This document shows, in pieces, positions 1-8,640 of a stretch of DNA of 54,330 nt; positions within the stretch are counted from its first letter, which is position 1, and each line of letters opens with the position of its first letter. The notes below the pieces were generated by a model. It did no database searches and was not told where the DNA came from. It worked only from the letters and a program-made list of their open reading frames with translations. The translations under genes were made by a program, and so were the position numbers. The DNA lies in NCBI RefSeq assembly GCF_905235195.1, contig NZ_CAJOKH010000023.1:1-54330 (forward strand), read 5' to 3'. This DNA is from an uncultured Methanobrevibacter sp. (GTDB lineage Archaea > Methanobacteriota > Methanobacteria > Methanobacteriales > Methanobacteriaceae).

Positions 1-90
1 AGATTTAGAACAAAACAAGGTATATTTAACCAAATATTCAACAGAAAAAATGGATGGATGAAAAAAATAAAATCCCAACTAACAAAATGA
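1..90 (+). CDS. C-terminal end of an unidentified protein (partial)
   Basis: The reading frame is open from the first base and stops at TGA 88-90, giving 29 residues rich in Lys, Arg and Asn. The composition (RFRTKQ at the start, basic tail ending SQLTK) looks like the tail of a real protein, and tRNA-Met lies about 60 bases downstream. There is too little sequence to name a family. It could be a chance open frame, because AT-rich DNA without an early stop is not strong evidence over 90 bases. Confidence 0.35.
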   Translation, partial: RFRTKQGIFNQIFNRKNGWMKKIKSQLTK

Positions 91-105
91 CAAAGCCTTA
101 AAAGG

Positions 106-121
106 AAAAATATATATATAA
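106..121 (+). promoter_or_regulatory. TATA box of tRNA-Met
   Basis: An A-run followed by alternating TA, centred about 35 bases before the first base of the tRNA. This is the spacing expected of an archaeal TATA box for a tRNA with a short 5' leader. Confidence 0.5.
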
Positions 122-148
122 TAATCATACAAAATATAATAGTATATT

Positions 149-258
149 GCCGGGGTGGCTCAGCTGGTTAGAGCGCACGGCTCATAGGGTTTTTAGCTAT
201 GCTCTGACTGAATTCCTGGGATACCGTGAGGCCGCGGGTTCGAATCCCGCCCCCGGCA
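149..258 (+). tRNA. tRNA-Met (CAT), elongator type, with intron
   Basis: The 7-bp acceptor stem GCCGGGG/CCCCGGC, D-arm GGCTCAGCTGGTTAGAGC, T-arm with GGTTCGAATCC and discriminator A are all visible. The anticodon stem is CACGG/CCGTG around the loop CTCATA-A, giving anticodon CAT. A 36-base insertion sits after position 37. Intron-bearing elongator tRNA-Met is common in archaea. CCA is not encoded. The alternative, tRNA-Ile2 with a modified CAT anticodon, is less likely because of the intron and the GCCGGGG acceptor. Confidence 0.93.
187..222 (+). other. tRNA-Met intron
   Basis: This 36-base insertion lies between anticodon-loop positions 37 and 38, the canonical archaeal intron site. Removing it restores a 7-base loop and a perfect 5-bp anticodon stem. 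It should be excised by the bulge-helix-bulge endonuclease. No clear C/D-box guide RNA motif (TGATGA) is seen in it. Confidence 0.85.
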
Positions 259-534
259 TATATATCCCAGGAAAATATCAATCTTATTTTAAAACCTTTT
301 TAAATATTTTATAATTTGCTTATTTTAAAAATAAATAAAAATTTATACATAATATATACTTGAAAAACTATTTTTTAAATATATTAATTTTAAAATTAAA
401 GATAATTATTTAAAATTAAAAAAATAAAAATTAATTAAATAAAATAATTATTTTTGATTTGATTAATATAGCATAATAATTAAATCATGATTAAATTAAG
501 AATAATTTAAACTTAATATGATTCTGGTGTTTAA

Positions 535-1710
535 ATGGAATATAGGCAGTTAGGAAACACGAAGGAAAAAGTGTCAATTTTAGGTTTTGGAGCTATGAGA
601 CTTCCAACTGTTGAAGGTACCAATAGCCAAATTGATTATAAGAAAGCATCTGAGATTTTTTCATATGGTATAGATAATGGAATAAATATTATTGATACTG
701 CATATTCATTTCATGCAAATGAAGTTCATGGAAAAGCAGGTAATAGTGAACCATTTCTTGGAGAATTTCTTGAGACCGGTTATAGAGAAAAAGTATATCT
801 TCAAACTAAATGTCCCTCTTGGTTAATTAATACAGAGGCAGATTTAGAAAAATATTTAGACCATCAACTTGAAAGACTTAAAACTGATTATATTGACAAT
901 TACCTACTTCATGGAGTAAATAATGAAAACTGGCAAAATTATAAAAATGCAAATGTTATTGAATTTTTAGATAATGCAATTAGTGAAGGAAAAATCAAAC
1001 ATGTAGGTTTTTCAACACATGGAACATTTGAAACCCTTCTTGTTTTAACAATGGAATATGATAAATGGGAAATTGGTCTTACACAAATGAATTATTTAGA
1101 TGAAACTTATCAAACAGGTATTGAGGGATTAGATTATCTTGCATCTATGAATATTGGAACTGAAGTAATGGAACCTTTACGTGGTGGAAGACTTGTTGAA
1201 AATATTCCAAATGAAATTATGAAAATGTGGGACACATCAGAAGAAAAACGTAGCCCTCTTGAATGGGCACTGCAATATCTTTGGGATATGGAAAATGTAA
1301 ATTGTGTATTTAGTGGTATGCAAAGTCTAGAACAGGTTAAAACTAATATTGAAATCGCATCACGTTCTAAAGTAAATATGATTAGTGAAAATGATAAGCA
1401 GTTAATTAAAGATGTTGCAACTGAGTATAAACAGCATAAGGGTAATGACTGTACAAGTTGTGGATATTGTATGCCTTGTCCTAATGGAATTAATATTCCT
1501 CACTGTTTTAGGGAATACAATATTGGTAATATTTTAAATAATCCTAAAGCTTCTGCAATGCAGTATTTTACATATTTTGAAGATAATACATTGGCACATA
1601 ATTGTACATTATGTGGTGATTGTACCAGTATGTGTCCACAAGCTTTAAATATTCCTGAAGAAATGAAAAAAGTTAAAAACTTCTTTGGAGTAGAATTTAA
1701 CCATTTTTAA
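535..1710 (+). CDS. aldo/keto reductase with C-terminal [4Fe-4S] ferredoxin-like domain
   Basis: A 391-residue protein. Residues 1-295 are an aldo/keto reductase TIM barrel: the start (YRQLGNTKEKVSILGFGAMR), the catalytic Asp/Tyr region (IIDTAYSFH), Lys in LQTKCPSW and His in YLLHGVNN are present. The C-terminal 90 residues carry two cysteine clusters, CTSCGYCMPC and CTLCGDCTSMCP, which should bind iron-sulfur clusters. This is the family often annotated 'putative oxidoreductase of the aldo/keto reductase family, 4Fe-4S', found in anaerobes. The substrate is unknown. GGTG about 9 bases before the ATG supports the start. It stands alone, with the ThiF-like gene 123 bases downstream on the same strand. 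Confidence 0.9.
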   Translation: MEYRQLGNTKEKVSILGFGAMRLPTVEGTNSQIDYKKASEIFSYGIDNGINIIDTAYSFHANEVHGKAGNSEPFLGEFLETGYREKVYLQTKCPSWLINTEADLEKYLDHQLERLKTDYIDNYLLHGVNNENWQNYKNANVIEFLDNAISEGKIKHVGFSTHGTFETLLVLTMEYDKWEIGLTQMNYLDETYQTGIEGLDYLASMNIGTEVMEPLRGGRLVENIPNEIMKMWDTSEEKRSPLEWALQYLWDMENVNCVFSGMQSLEQVKTNIEIASRSKVNMISENDKQLIKDVATEYKQHKGNDCTSCGYCMPCPNGINIPHCFREYNIGNILNNPKASAMQYFTYFEDNTLAHNCTLCGDCTSMCPQALNIPEEMKKVKNFFGVEFNHF

Positions 1711-1833
1711 TTAATAAATATTAAAAGATTTATATAAAACTATATAAATAAAAAGAAAAAAAGTAGTATTGATTAAAATTAACTATTGTTATATAATATT
1801 GGATTTTTAAAAATTAAATTTTAAAGTGAGAAT

Positions 1834-2586
1834 ATGCCTGAAAGATTCATAAATATGGGATACTGGGAAATTGTATCTAGACAAATGAGTATTGTTACAA
1901 AAAGCCAACAAGAAAGATTTAAAGAAAGCAAAATAACCGTAGTTGGCTGTGGAGGAATAGGTGGATCTGCTATTGAAATGCTTGCAAGAATGGGTATTGG
2001 TAAATTAACAGTTATAGATAAAGATTATTTTGATTTTTCAAATTTAAACAGACAATTATTTAGTAGTACAGATGTTTTAAGAGAAGATAAAGCTAAAGTT
2101 GTAAAAGATAAACTAAGATTAATTAATCCTTACATTGAAGTAGAAGCAAAAATTGAGGAGATTAATGAAAATAATATTAGTGAACTTAAAGATAGTGATA
2201 TAATTATAGATGCATTAGATAATTTAGTAACTAGAGTAATTCTTTCAAGATTTGCAAAAGAAAATAATATTCCTCTTATTCATGGAGCAATAAATGGAAC
2301 TCTAGGACAAATGACAGTATTTGATAAAGAGTCAACTAAAAGCTATGAGGAATTATTTGCAATACCCTCTAAAGGAAAGGAATTAACAGATGATGTAAAA
2401 AAAGAAATTAAAAGTTTAACATACGGTGTTCCACCAGTTATAGGTCCTGTACCCAATATTATAGGTAATTTGCAAGCATTTGAAGCATTTAAATATATTA
2501 CAGACATTGGAACAATTACACGAGCACCTAAATTATTAAGCTATGATTTATTAAATTTAAATTCATTTAATATTGTAGAGTTATAA
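1834..2586 (+). CDS. ThiF/MoeB/HesA-family E1-like adenylyltransferase
   Basis: A 250-residue single-domain E1-like protein. The nucleotide-binding loop is VVGCGGIGG (about residues 37-45), followed by the acidic Asp of VIDKDYFDFSNLNRQLF, where Asn-Arg-Gln is the usual ATP-contact motif, and IDALDN. The C-terminal helix (IIGNLQAFEAFKYI) matches the MoeB/ThiF fold. Such enzymes adenylate the C-terminal Gly-Gly of MoaD, ThiS or SAMP-type ubiquitin-like proteins. The two CxxC zinc pairs and the thioester cysteine found in many MoeB/ThiF proteins are absent; the usual zinc region reads SYEELF and the C-terminus has no cysteine. The partner is therefore unclear. Given moaA and mobB elsewhere in the window, molybdopterin synthase activation is a reasonable guess only. 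Confidence 0.85.
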   Translation: MPERFINMGYWEIVSRQMSIVTKSQQERFKESKITVVGCGGIGGSAIEMLARMGIGKLTVIDKDYFDFSNLNRQLFSSTDVLREDKAKVVKDKLRLINPYIEVEAKIEEINENNISELKDSDIIIDALDNLVTRVILSRFAKENNIPLIHGAINGTLGQMTVFDKESTKSYEELFAIPSKGKELTDDVKKEIKSLTYGVPPVIGPVPNIIGNLQAFEAFKYITDIGTITRAPKLLSYDLLNLNSFNIVEL

Positions 2587-2689
2587 TAAAAATCAATTAA
2601 TTATTTTTATTATTTTAAAAAAAAATCATTTATTAATTTAATACTTTAACTACTTTTTTTTAAGAAAATGAAAAATATTTCGATTGATA

Positions 2690-2720
2690 AGAAATTTCTA
2701 TACTTAATAAGAAAATTTCT
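2690..2720. promoter_or_regulatory. two near-identical palindromes before the symporter gene
   Basis: AGAAATTTCT (2690-2699) is a perfect 10-bp palindrome and AGAAAATTTCT (2710-2720) is the same with one extra A. Both are preceded by ATA. Their centres are about 20.5 bp apart, two helical turns, and they lie directly upstream of a TATA-like stretch (2724-2735, TTTGATATATAC) of the gene starting at 2795. This is the geometry of a twin operator. The binding protein is unknown. Confidence 0.4.
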
Positions 2721-2794
2721 CTATTTGATATATACTCTTCACATATGAGAAAAATGATAAAAAATATAAAATAATATAATTAATACTTTAAATT

Positions 2795-3745
2795 ATGAAA
2801 AGATTGTTTAAATTAATAGAGAAATATTATTTTATAATCATTCTAATTAGTGTAGTCATTGCTTTTATAAATCCTAAGACCTTTAATTGGGTATTGGAAA
2901 AGTTTATAGGAATGAATATAATAAATATCCTTTTAGGTGTAATTTTATTTGGTATGGGTACCACATTAAAGATAGAACAGTTTGTAAATGTGTTTAAAAG
3001 ACCTAAAGAGATATTGTTAGGAGTTTGTGGTCAATATTTAATAATGCCACTATTAGCTTTAACAATTGCCCGTTTATTTTCTTTAAATGAAGCTTTAACC
3101 GTGGGACTTATCCTTGTTGGAACAGTTCCTGGAGGAACAGCATCTGACGTTATAACTTTCCTTGCAAAAGGAGATTTAGCATTATCAGTTTCCCTTACTG
3201 CAGTTTCAACAGTTATTTCACCAATTCTAACTCCTTTAATTACATTTATTTTAATTGGAAATGCTATTTCATTTTCTCCAGCAGATATGTTCATTTCAAT
3301 CGTTCAAATAGTAATTATTCCAATTGGATTAGGTTTGATTATTAATTATAAATTTCCTCACTTTTGTAAAGAATTAAAGGATTATTTACCTGCAGTTTCA
3401 TCTATTGTAATTGCAATAATAGTTACAGGAGTGATTGGATCAAACAAGGAAGCTATTATCAGTTCATCTATGATAATAATTTTAGTAATAATCATACAAT
3501 ATTTCATAGGAATGGCTTTAGGATTTACCCTTGCTTATCTATCTGGAATGAAACCTAAGCAAATGATTACAATTGGTATAGAACTCTGTTTCCAAAACTC
3601 TGGATTGTCTACAAGTCTTGCTAAAACACATTTTCCCAATTTAACTTTAGCAACAGTTCCAGGAGCCCTATATTCAGTATGGCAAAACTTTGCAGGATCT
3701 ATTTTAGCTTATATATTTACCCGTTATTTTAACAAAGAAGAATGA
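2795..3745 (+). CDS. bile acid:sodium symporter (BASS) family transporter
   Basis: A 316-residue integral membrane protein with about nine or ten hydrophobic helices. The family motifs LFGMGTTLKIEQF (about residues 51-63), GTVPGGTASDVITFLAKGD (about 109-127, the conserved sodium-site loop) and GIELCFQNSGLSTSLA near the C-terminus place it in the BASS/arsenite-BASS superfamily. Members move organic anions such as bile acids, pantoate or keto acids with sodium. The true substrate cannot be read from the sequence. No strong ribosome binding site precedes the ATG; a TATA-like element about 60-70 bases upstream gives a short leader. A perfect hairpin overlaps the stop codon. Confidence 0.9.
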   Translation: MKRLFKLIEKYYFIIILISVVIAFINPKTFNWVLEKFIGMNIINILLGVILFGMGTTLKIEQFVNVFKRPKEILLGVCGQYLIMPLLALTIARLFSLNEALTVGLILVGTVPGGTASDVITFLAKGDLALSVSLTAVSTVISPILTPLITFILIGNAISFSPADMFISIVQIVIIPIGLGLIINYKFPHFCKELKDYLPAVSSIVIAIIVTGVIGSNKEAIISSSMIIILVIIIQYFIGMALGFTLAYLSGMKPKQMITIGIELCFQNSGLSTSLAKTHFPNLTLATVPGALYSVWQNFAGSILAYIFTRYFNKEE

Positions 3746-3761
3746 TTTTTATATCATTCTT
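3738..3761 (+). terminator. hairpin overlapping the symporter stop codon
   Basis: AAGAATGAT-TTTTAT-ATCATTCTT is a perfect 9-bp stem with a 6-base loop, and the stop TGA (3743-3745) lies in the left arm. It is not followed by a clean T-run, so it may be a 3'-end stabilising hairpin rather than a true terminator. Confidence 0.4.
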
Positions 3762-4235
3762 AGAAAGTTTTGCCCGAATTTTTGCTAGTATAGACATATA
3801 AAATTTTACATACTCAAATTTAGCTAATATATCAATTAAATCAAAACTCAATTTTTTTATTGTTTAAAAAAAAACATTATATTTTTTAAATGAGAAAAAT
3901 TTAAAAAGTTTTAGAAATTTTGCATTGATTCTATTAATTATTTGAATAAATAATAGATTAAAACTGAAGAAAAATATGAAAAAATTTATAATAAAAAATC
4001 AATATAAATAATATTACAAGTTATATTTGATAGTAAATTTATGGTAAATTAGTGCTTAATTATGTAAAAACCTTTTTAAATTGGAAAAAATATTTTTTAA
4101 ATATATTTACCGCTACTTAAAAGAATAAAATAAAATAAGATTAATATTTTTATTTACAATTCATATAGTGTTTATTAAATTAATATTATTACTCAAATAT
4201 TATTTATCTAATTTGTACTTTTATTTCCTAAATTT
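3762..4235. other. intergenic, no gene seen
   Basis: Strongly AT-rich sequence between the symporter and the 74-bp repeat. I see no open frame with coding character on either strand and no tRNA-like fold. Confidence 0.5.
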
Positions 4236-4430
4236 GTTAAATACACAAAAATAGTGCACATAGTAGTGGAACTATTGAAATGTGAGGCCCTAATAATACT
4301 ATAATAAACTCCACATTCACAAAAAACACGCATTTGATTGTGGAGCGATTGAAATAAATGGAAGCTATAATAATATAACAAACTCCACATTCACAAAAAA
4401 CAACGCAGACGATCTGGCGGAGCTATGTAA
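4236..4430. repeat. about 2.6 copies of a degenerate 74-bp repeat with alternating complementary arms
   Basis: The segment AAACTCCACATTCACAAAAA occurs at 4306 and again 74 bases later at 4380, with the flanking ATTGAAAT and CTATAATAATA segments also repeated; a third, more diverged copy starts each side. Within the units CTCCACA (4309-4315) pairs perfectly with TGTGGAG (4339-4345), GTGGA (4266-4270) pairs with TCCAC (4310-4314), and CGCAGA-CGA-TCT-G-GCG (4404-4419) forms a small GC-rich hairpin. The period of 74 is not a multiple of three, so it is not a protein repeat. The 'spacers' are also repeated, so it is not a CRISPR array. A structured RNA or a decayed mobile element end are both possible. 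Confidence 0.5.
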
Positions 4431-4977
4431 TGCAGATACTTATTAAACAAGGTTACAGGTAAAGGGACTTTAAAAGTAATATTTTAAAACAATGAAAATA
4501 TAAAACTTTAGAATAAAAGAGAGTTGAAAATATTTAAATAATTAATTTAATTATTTTTTCCCTTTTATTCACTTATTACTTTTTTTTAAAATCTTAAATA
4601 GAAATAAAAAATATTTAAAATATAAAACTGATGATTTGTAATTTAATATTATTAAAATCTCCATATCTTTTTTTGTTATATGATACTAAAAAACAAAATT
4701 AAAAATTCTATAAATTGTTTAATATTATGAATAATATTATTAATATTGTTTAATTAAAAAAGCCAAAATTTATTTAATATAATGGACATAATTAGACATT
4801 ATAAGGTTTTGAAAAGTTTTTATAGAAATTAATTATAAACGAATTAAAAATATAATTGATATTATCTTAATTAAAGAATTAGTTAAATTTTCTAAAAAAA
4901 TCATTGAAAAATAGAATTTTTTAGAAAAAATAGATTATAGTCTAAAAATATCTTGAAATTATTTAATTTAGAAAAAG
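4431..4977. other. intergenic, no gene seen
   Basis: AT-rich sequence between the 74-bp repeat and the glnA promoter. No coding frame or RNA gene is recognised. The first 40 bases (to about 4470) are less AT-rich than the rest and could belong to the same transcript as the repeat. Confidence 0.4.
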
Positions 4978-4985
4978 TTTATATA
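4978..4985 (+). promoter_or_regulatory. TATA box of glnA
   Basis: TTTATATA preceded by GAAAAAG, a good BRE/TATA match. Transcription should start about 25 bases downstream, inside the NrpR operator, giving a leader of about 145 bases. Confidence 0.6.
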
Positions 4986-5009
4986 TTCAAAAAAATAATA
5001 TGTTTAATA

Positions 5010-5023
5010 GGAAGATGCCTTCC
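5010..5023. promoter_or_regulatory. NrpR operator of glnA
   Basis: GGAA-GATGCC-TTCC matches exactly the GGAA-N6-TTCC operator known for the methanogen nitrogen repressor NrpR. It overlaps the start site predicted from the TATA box at 4978, so NrpR binding would block glnA transcription when nitrogen is plentiful. The nrpR gene itself lies just downstream of glnA. Confidence 0.88.
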
Positions 5024-5151
5024 GACTAAAATTTATAATATATAATATGTTTAAAATTTTTTAATATTATAAGTTTAAATAAAAAATCAATTTAAAATTT
5101 TATTAGAAAAAATGATTTTAATTAAATTCATTGAAAAATGGAGCAAAAATA

Positions 5152-6492
5152 ATGAGTAAAGAAGTAGATAAAATAATGGAACAAATAGAAAAAGACGATA
5201 TACGTTTTGTGAGGTTACAATTCGTAGATATTAATGGAAAAGAGCAAAATGTTTCTATTCCACCAAGTGCCGATATGGATGAATTATTTGCCAATGGGAC
5301 ATTATTTGATGGATCATCTATTGCGGGATTTGTAGATATTAATGATAGTGACCTTGTTATAAAACCAGATATTAGTACTTATTCTAGATTACCATGGAGA
5401 GCAGAGGATTCTGCAGTATGTAGATTTATTTGTGATATTCATACTCCAGATGGAAAACCATTCCCTGGAGATCCTAGAAGTAGACTTAAAAAAGCTTTAG
5501 CTGATATTGGAAAAAAAGGATTAAAATATAATATTGGTCCAGAACCAGAATTCTTTATTGTAGATATTGATGATGAAGGATATCCAATGCCTTACGATGA
5601 TGCAGGATATTTTGATGTAGAACCTAAAGATAAAGGACCTGATTTTAGAGGAGAAATCACTTTCAATTTACAGGAATTAGGATTTGAAGTTGAAGCAAGT
5701 CACCACGAAGTAGGTCCAGGTCAAAACGAAATTGCATTTAAATTTGATGATGCACTTAAAACTGCAGATGCTGTTATAACCTTTAAAACAGCAATCAAAG
5801 CAATTGTAGCAAATATGGCTGCATTTGATGAAATGGATTATAGAGTTACTTTCATGCCTAAACCATTCTTTGGTGTAAATGGTAGTGGAATGCACTGTCA
5901 TCAAAGTTTATTTAAAGATGGATATAACCTATTTTTAGATCCAGATAGTGAAACCGGCCTATCCCAAGAAGCACTCTACTTCATTGGAGGTTTACTTGAA
6001 CACGCACCTGCTCTAACAGCTATAACTAATCCTATTGTAAATTCATACAAACGTTTAGTTCCAGGTTATGAAGCTCCAGTATACAGAGCATATGGTCTTA
6101 AAAATAGATCTGCTCTTGTTAGAGTACCTGCAGCACGTGGAAAAGCTACTCGTATTGAATACAGAGCACCTGACCCTGCATGTAACCCATACTTAGCATT
6201 TACTGCTATGCTTGCAGCAGGTATGGATGGTATTAAAAACAAAATCGACCCTGGAGACCCTACCGAAATTAACATTTATAATTTAAGTGAGGACGAACTA
6301 GAATCAAGAGGTATTAGATTATTACCTGCTAGTTTATGGGAAGCATACCATGCTTTCGAAGAAAACGAAGTTATGATGAATGCTTTAGGAGAACATATCT
6401 CAGAAAAATTCTTAGAAAGTAAATACCAAGAGTGGGATGACTACAGAGTCCAAGTATTTGGATATGAACAAAGAAGATACTTAGATATTTAA
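5152..6492 (+). CDS. glnA: glutamine synthetase, type I
   Basis: A 446-residue GSI enzyme making glutamine from glutamate, ammonia and ATP in the cytoplasm. Family blocks are in order: FDGSSIAGF near residue 55, the metal/ATP motif EPEFF, the ammonium-site region [12 protein letters not shown], and [17 protein letters not shown] in the C-terminal domain. The ATG at 5152 is chosen because GGAG lies 9 bases before it; an in-frame TTG at 5131 lies upstream of that site. The length is that of the shorter GSI-alpha form. It is preceded by a TATA box and an exact NrpR operator, so expression should rise on nitrogen limitation. The repressor gene follows after 325 bases. Confidence 0.97.
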   Translation: MSKEVDKIMEQIEKDDIRFVRLQFVDINGKEQNVSIPPSADMDELFANGTLFDGSSIAGFVDINDSDLVIKPDISTYSRLPWRAEDSAVCRFICDIHTPDGKPFPGDPRSRLKKALADIGKKGLKYNIGPEPEFFIVDIDDEGYPMPYDDAGYFDVEPKDKGPDFRGEITFNLQELGFEVEASHHEVGPGQNEIAFKFDDALKTADAVITFKTAIKAIVANMAAFDEMDYRVTFMPKPFFGVNGSGMHCHQSLFKDGYNLFLDPDSETGLSQEALYFIGGLLEHAPALTAITNPIVNSYKRLVPGYEAPVYRAYGLKNRSALVRVPAARGKATRIEYRAPDPACNPYLAFTAMLAAGMDGIKNKIDPGDPTEINIYNLSEDELESRGIRLLPASLWEAYHAFEENEVMMNALGEHISEKFLESKYQEWDDYRVQVFGYEQRRYLDI

Positions 6493-6817
6493 ATCTAAAA
6501 AACTTCTTTATTCATTATTTTTAACTATTTAAAAAAAAATATAAATTACTAATTTTAATATTTAACTCTATTTATTAAGTAAAAAAATTATAAAAATTAA
6601 AAAATAATTAAGATAAATAGTGAAATAATTTTACTCTAATTTTATAAAAAATAATCCTCTTATTAATACCCATTAAATGAATTTATACAGATTCAACTTA
6701 TTTTTACAAACATAGTAAAAAAAATTATAACTTTTAATATTGATTTAAATAAATAAATTATATAGGATAAATAATAAAAATTAATATAATTTAAGAAAAT
6801 TTCAAAAAAGTGTAATT
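6493..6817. other. intergenic between glnA and nrpR
   Basis: AT-rich. The first 60 bases after glnA are T-rich and may end transcription. I see no second GGAA-N6-TTCC operator and no palindrome before nrpR, so autoregulation by NrpR is not supported here. Confidence 0.5.
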
Positions 6818-8509
6818 ATGTCAGAATCTGAACACCGAATGATAGAAATTTTAAGAATATTGAATCAACAAGAAAAACCTACGGGGTCTAAAATAATAGC
6901 TACTGAATTAAAAAATAGAGGATTTAATTTAGGAGAACGTGCTGTTCGTTATCATATGAAAATTTTAGATGAAAAAGGACTTACAAAAAAGGTAGGATAT
7001 TCAGGAAGAGAAATTACCAAATTAGGTAAATCTCAACTTGAAAAAGGACTTGTATATGATGAGGTAGACTTTACTTTCTCAAAATTTCAGGACTATATAT
7101 ATCAAACTGATTTTGATCTTAACACCTATGACGGAACCGTAATTGTAAATACTAGTAATGTATTAGAAAAAGATGCATTGGATATTATTAAAAAGGTTTT
7201 CAAGTCAGATATTGCAGTTAGTCCTTTAGTTGGAATAAACTGTGAAAATATTAGTGGAGAAGAAGGTTATACTGTTAAAACCATTTGTGGAACAACAATT
7301 GATGGTATATTCTTAAAAAATGGAATAGCTACCCAACCAAAATTCGGTGGAATAATTGAAGTTAAAGATTATGAACCTCAAAGATTCGAAGAAATAATTT
7401 CCTATAAGAAAACTTCAATTACCCCTCTTGATGCATTTATTGCTAAAAATATGACCTCTGTTTTAGATGTTGTTCAAGAAGGTAATGGTTCAATACCTGC
7501 AAACTTTAGAACTATTCCAAGTACAGCGAAAAATAGAGCTATCGAAATTATTAAAAAACTTAAAAAATCCAATATTGGTGGAATTATTGCTATGGGCAGA
7601 GATGGGGAAGATATTCTTGGTGTACCTGTAGGCGAAGGTTCTATAGGAATTGCAATTGCAGGAGGAGTAACACCATTTTGTGCAGCACAAGAATTAGATT
7701 ATGATGTTGATATACAACTTGGTGAAGACCTTGCAGATTATAAGGAACTTAAACCAATATGTAAAACCAATCCTCATTTAAGAGATATTAATCCTAATAA
7801 AAAATATAAGCCAATGCCTTTCTTTTTATCTAAATCAATGAATCTAATCCAAGATACAAATTATAATTGGCAAGAAGATGAAGGAAATATTATTGTAGAT
7901 ATTTCATATATTAATAAGAAAGACTTAGATAAATCATTAGATATTTATGAAAATGCATACAAAGAAAATCCTAAATGTGTAAACCCATATTATAAAATTG
8001 TTGAACATGAAAAAGATGATGAGAAGGTAGGTATTGCTACTGTATGTAGTTTGTCAATTGATGGAATTTTAATAAATAATGGAATAATGACCATTCCTAA
8101 ATATGGAGGACTTTTAGAAATTAATAAACCTCCATTATTTGTTGAATTAATATCATATAATGGAACTAGTATAGATCCTCATAAAATATTTATCTTTAAA
8201 AACCTAACTTGTATAAATAAACAAGCAAATAAAGTTCAAAGAGTCTTAGCTTCCATTAAAGAAATACCTAATATTGCTAAAGATGAAAGTAAGGAAATAT
8301 TAACTGAACTTCAAAAGAAAGATTTACCTATTTATAAAATTGGTAAACCTCGAGAATTAGTATATAATGCTCCTGTAAATAATTATAATTTTGGAATTGT
8401 TGCAGGAAGTGGATTAAATTCCATATCTGCAATTAGAGAAAAAGGAATAAATATTGATGTTAAAGCTTTAGAAGGAATAATGGCTTTAAATGAAATGGAC
8501 AAACTTTAA
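6818..8509 (+). CDS. nrpR: nitrogen regulation repressor NrpR
   Basis: A 563-residue protein with an N-terminal winged helix (about residues 5-75: NRGFNLGERAVRYHMKILD, then GREITKLGKSQLEKG) followed by two homologous NrpR effector domains, about 80-320 and 340-560. Corresponding pairs between the halves include SVCSLSIDG-like cores (TICGTTIDGIFLKNGIA versus TVCSLSIDGILINNGIM) and PKFGGIIEV versus PKYGGLLEI, showing an internal duplication. Known NrpR binds GGAA-N6-TTCC and is released by 2-oxoglutarate. An exact operator precedes glnA. This is the single-chain, two-domain form, as in Methanothermobacter and Methanococcus. GTG a few bases before the ATG may serve in ribosome binding. Confidence 0.95.
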   Translation: MSESEHRMIEILRILNQQEKPTGSKIIATELKNRGFNLGERAVRYHMKILDEKGLTKKVGYSGREITKLGKSQLEKGLVYDEVDFTFSKFQDYIYQTDFDLNTYDGTVIVNTSNVLEKDALDIIKKVFKSDIAVSPLVGINCENISGEEGYTVKTICGTTIDGIFLKNGIATQPKFGGIIEVKDYEPQRFEEIISYKKTSITPLDAFIAKNMTSVLDVVQEGNGSIPANFRTIPSTAKNRAIEIIKKLKKSNIGGIIAMGRDGEDILGVPVGEGSIGIAIAGGVTPFCAAQELDYDVDIQLGEDLADYKELKPICKTNPHLRDINPNKKYKPMPFFLSKSMNLIQDTNYNWQEDEGNIIVDISYINKKDLDKSLDIYENAYKENPKCVNPYYKIVEHEKDDEKVGIATVCSLSIDGILINNGIMTIPKYGGLLEINKPPLFVELISYNGTSIDPHKIFIFKNLTCINKQANKVQRVLASIKEIPNIAKDESKEILTELQKKDLPIYKIGKPRELVYNAPVNNYNFGIVAGSGLNSISAIREKGINIDVKALEGIMALNEMDKL

Positions 8510-8517
8510 CTTATCAA

Positions 8518-8640
8518 TAGCTTAATCCTTATTATTTTATTATTGTTTTACTTTTATTTTATTATTATTGTTTTAGTTTTATTGTTTTAATTTTATTATT
8601 TTATTTTTATACTCTCTTAACCCTATTTTTCTAGAAGTTT
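8518..8640 (+). terminator. T-rich tract after nrpR
   Basis: About 120 bases in which runs of TTTT and TTATT recur with hardly any A-run, on the coding strand immediately after nrpR. Archaeal RNA polymerase stops at such U-tracts, so this is a likely multi-site terminator. Confidence 0.45.

Noticed and set aside
4208-4390. Minus-strand open frame of 60 residues in the 74-bp repeat
   Set aside because: The repeat period of 74 is not a multiple of three, so the frame cannot encode a repeated protein; composition is odd and there is no ribosome binding site.
4261-4430. Possible remnant CRISPR array (ATTGAAAT at the end of repeated segments)
   Set aside because: The stretches between the ATTGAAAT segments are also repeated, so there are no unique spacers, and no cas gene is in the window.
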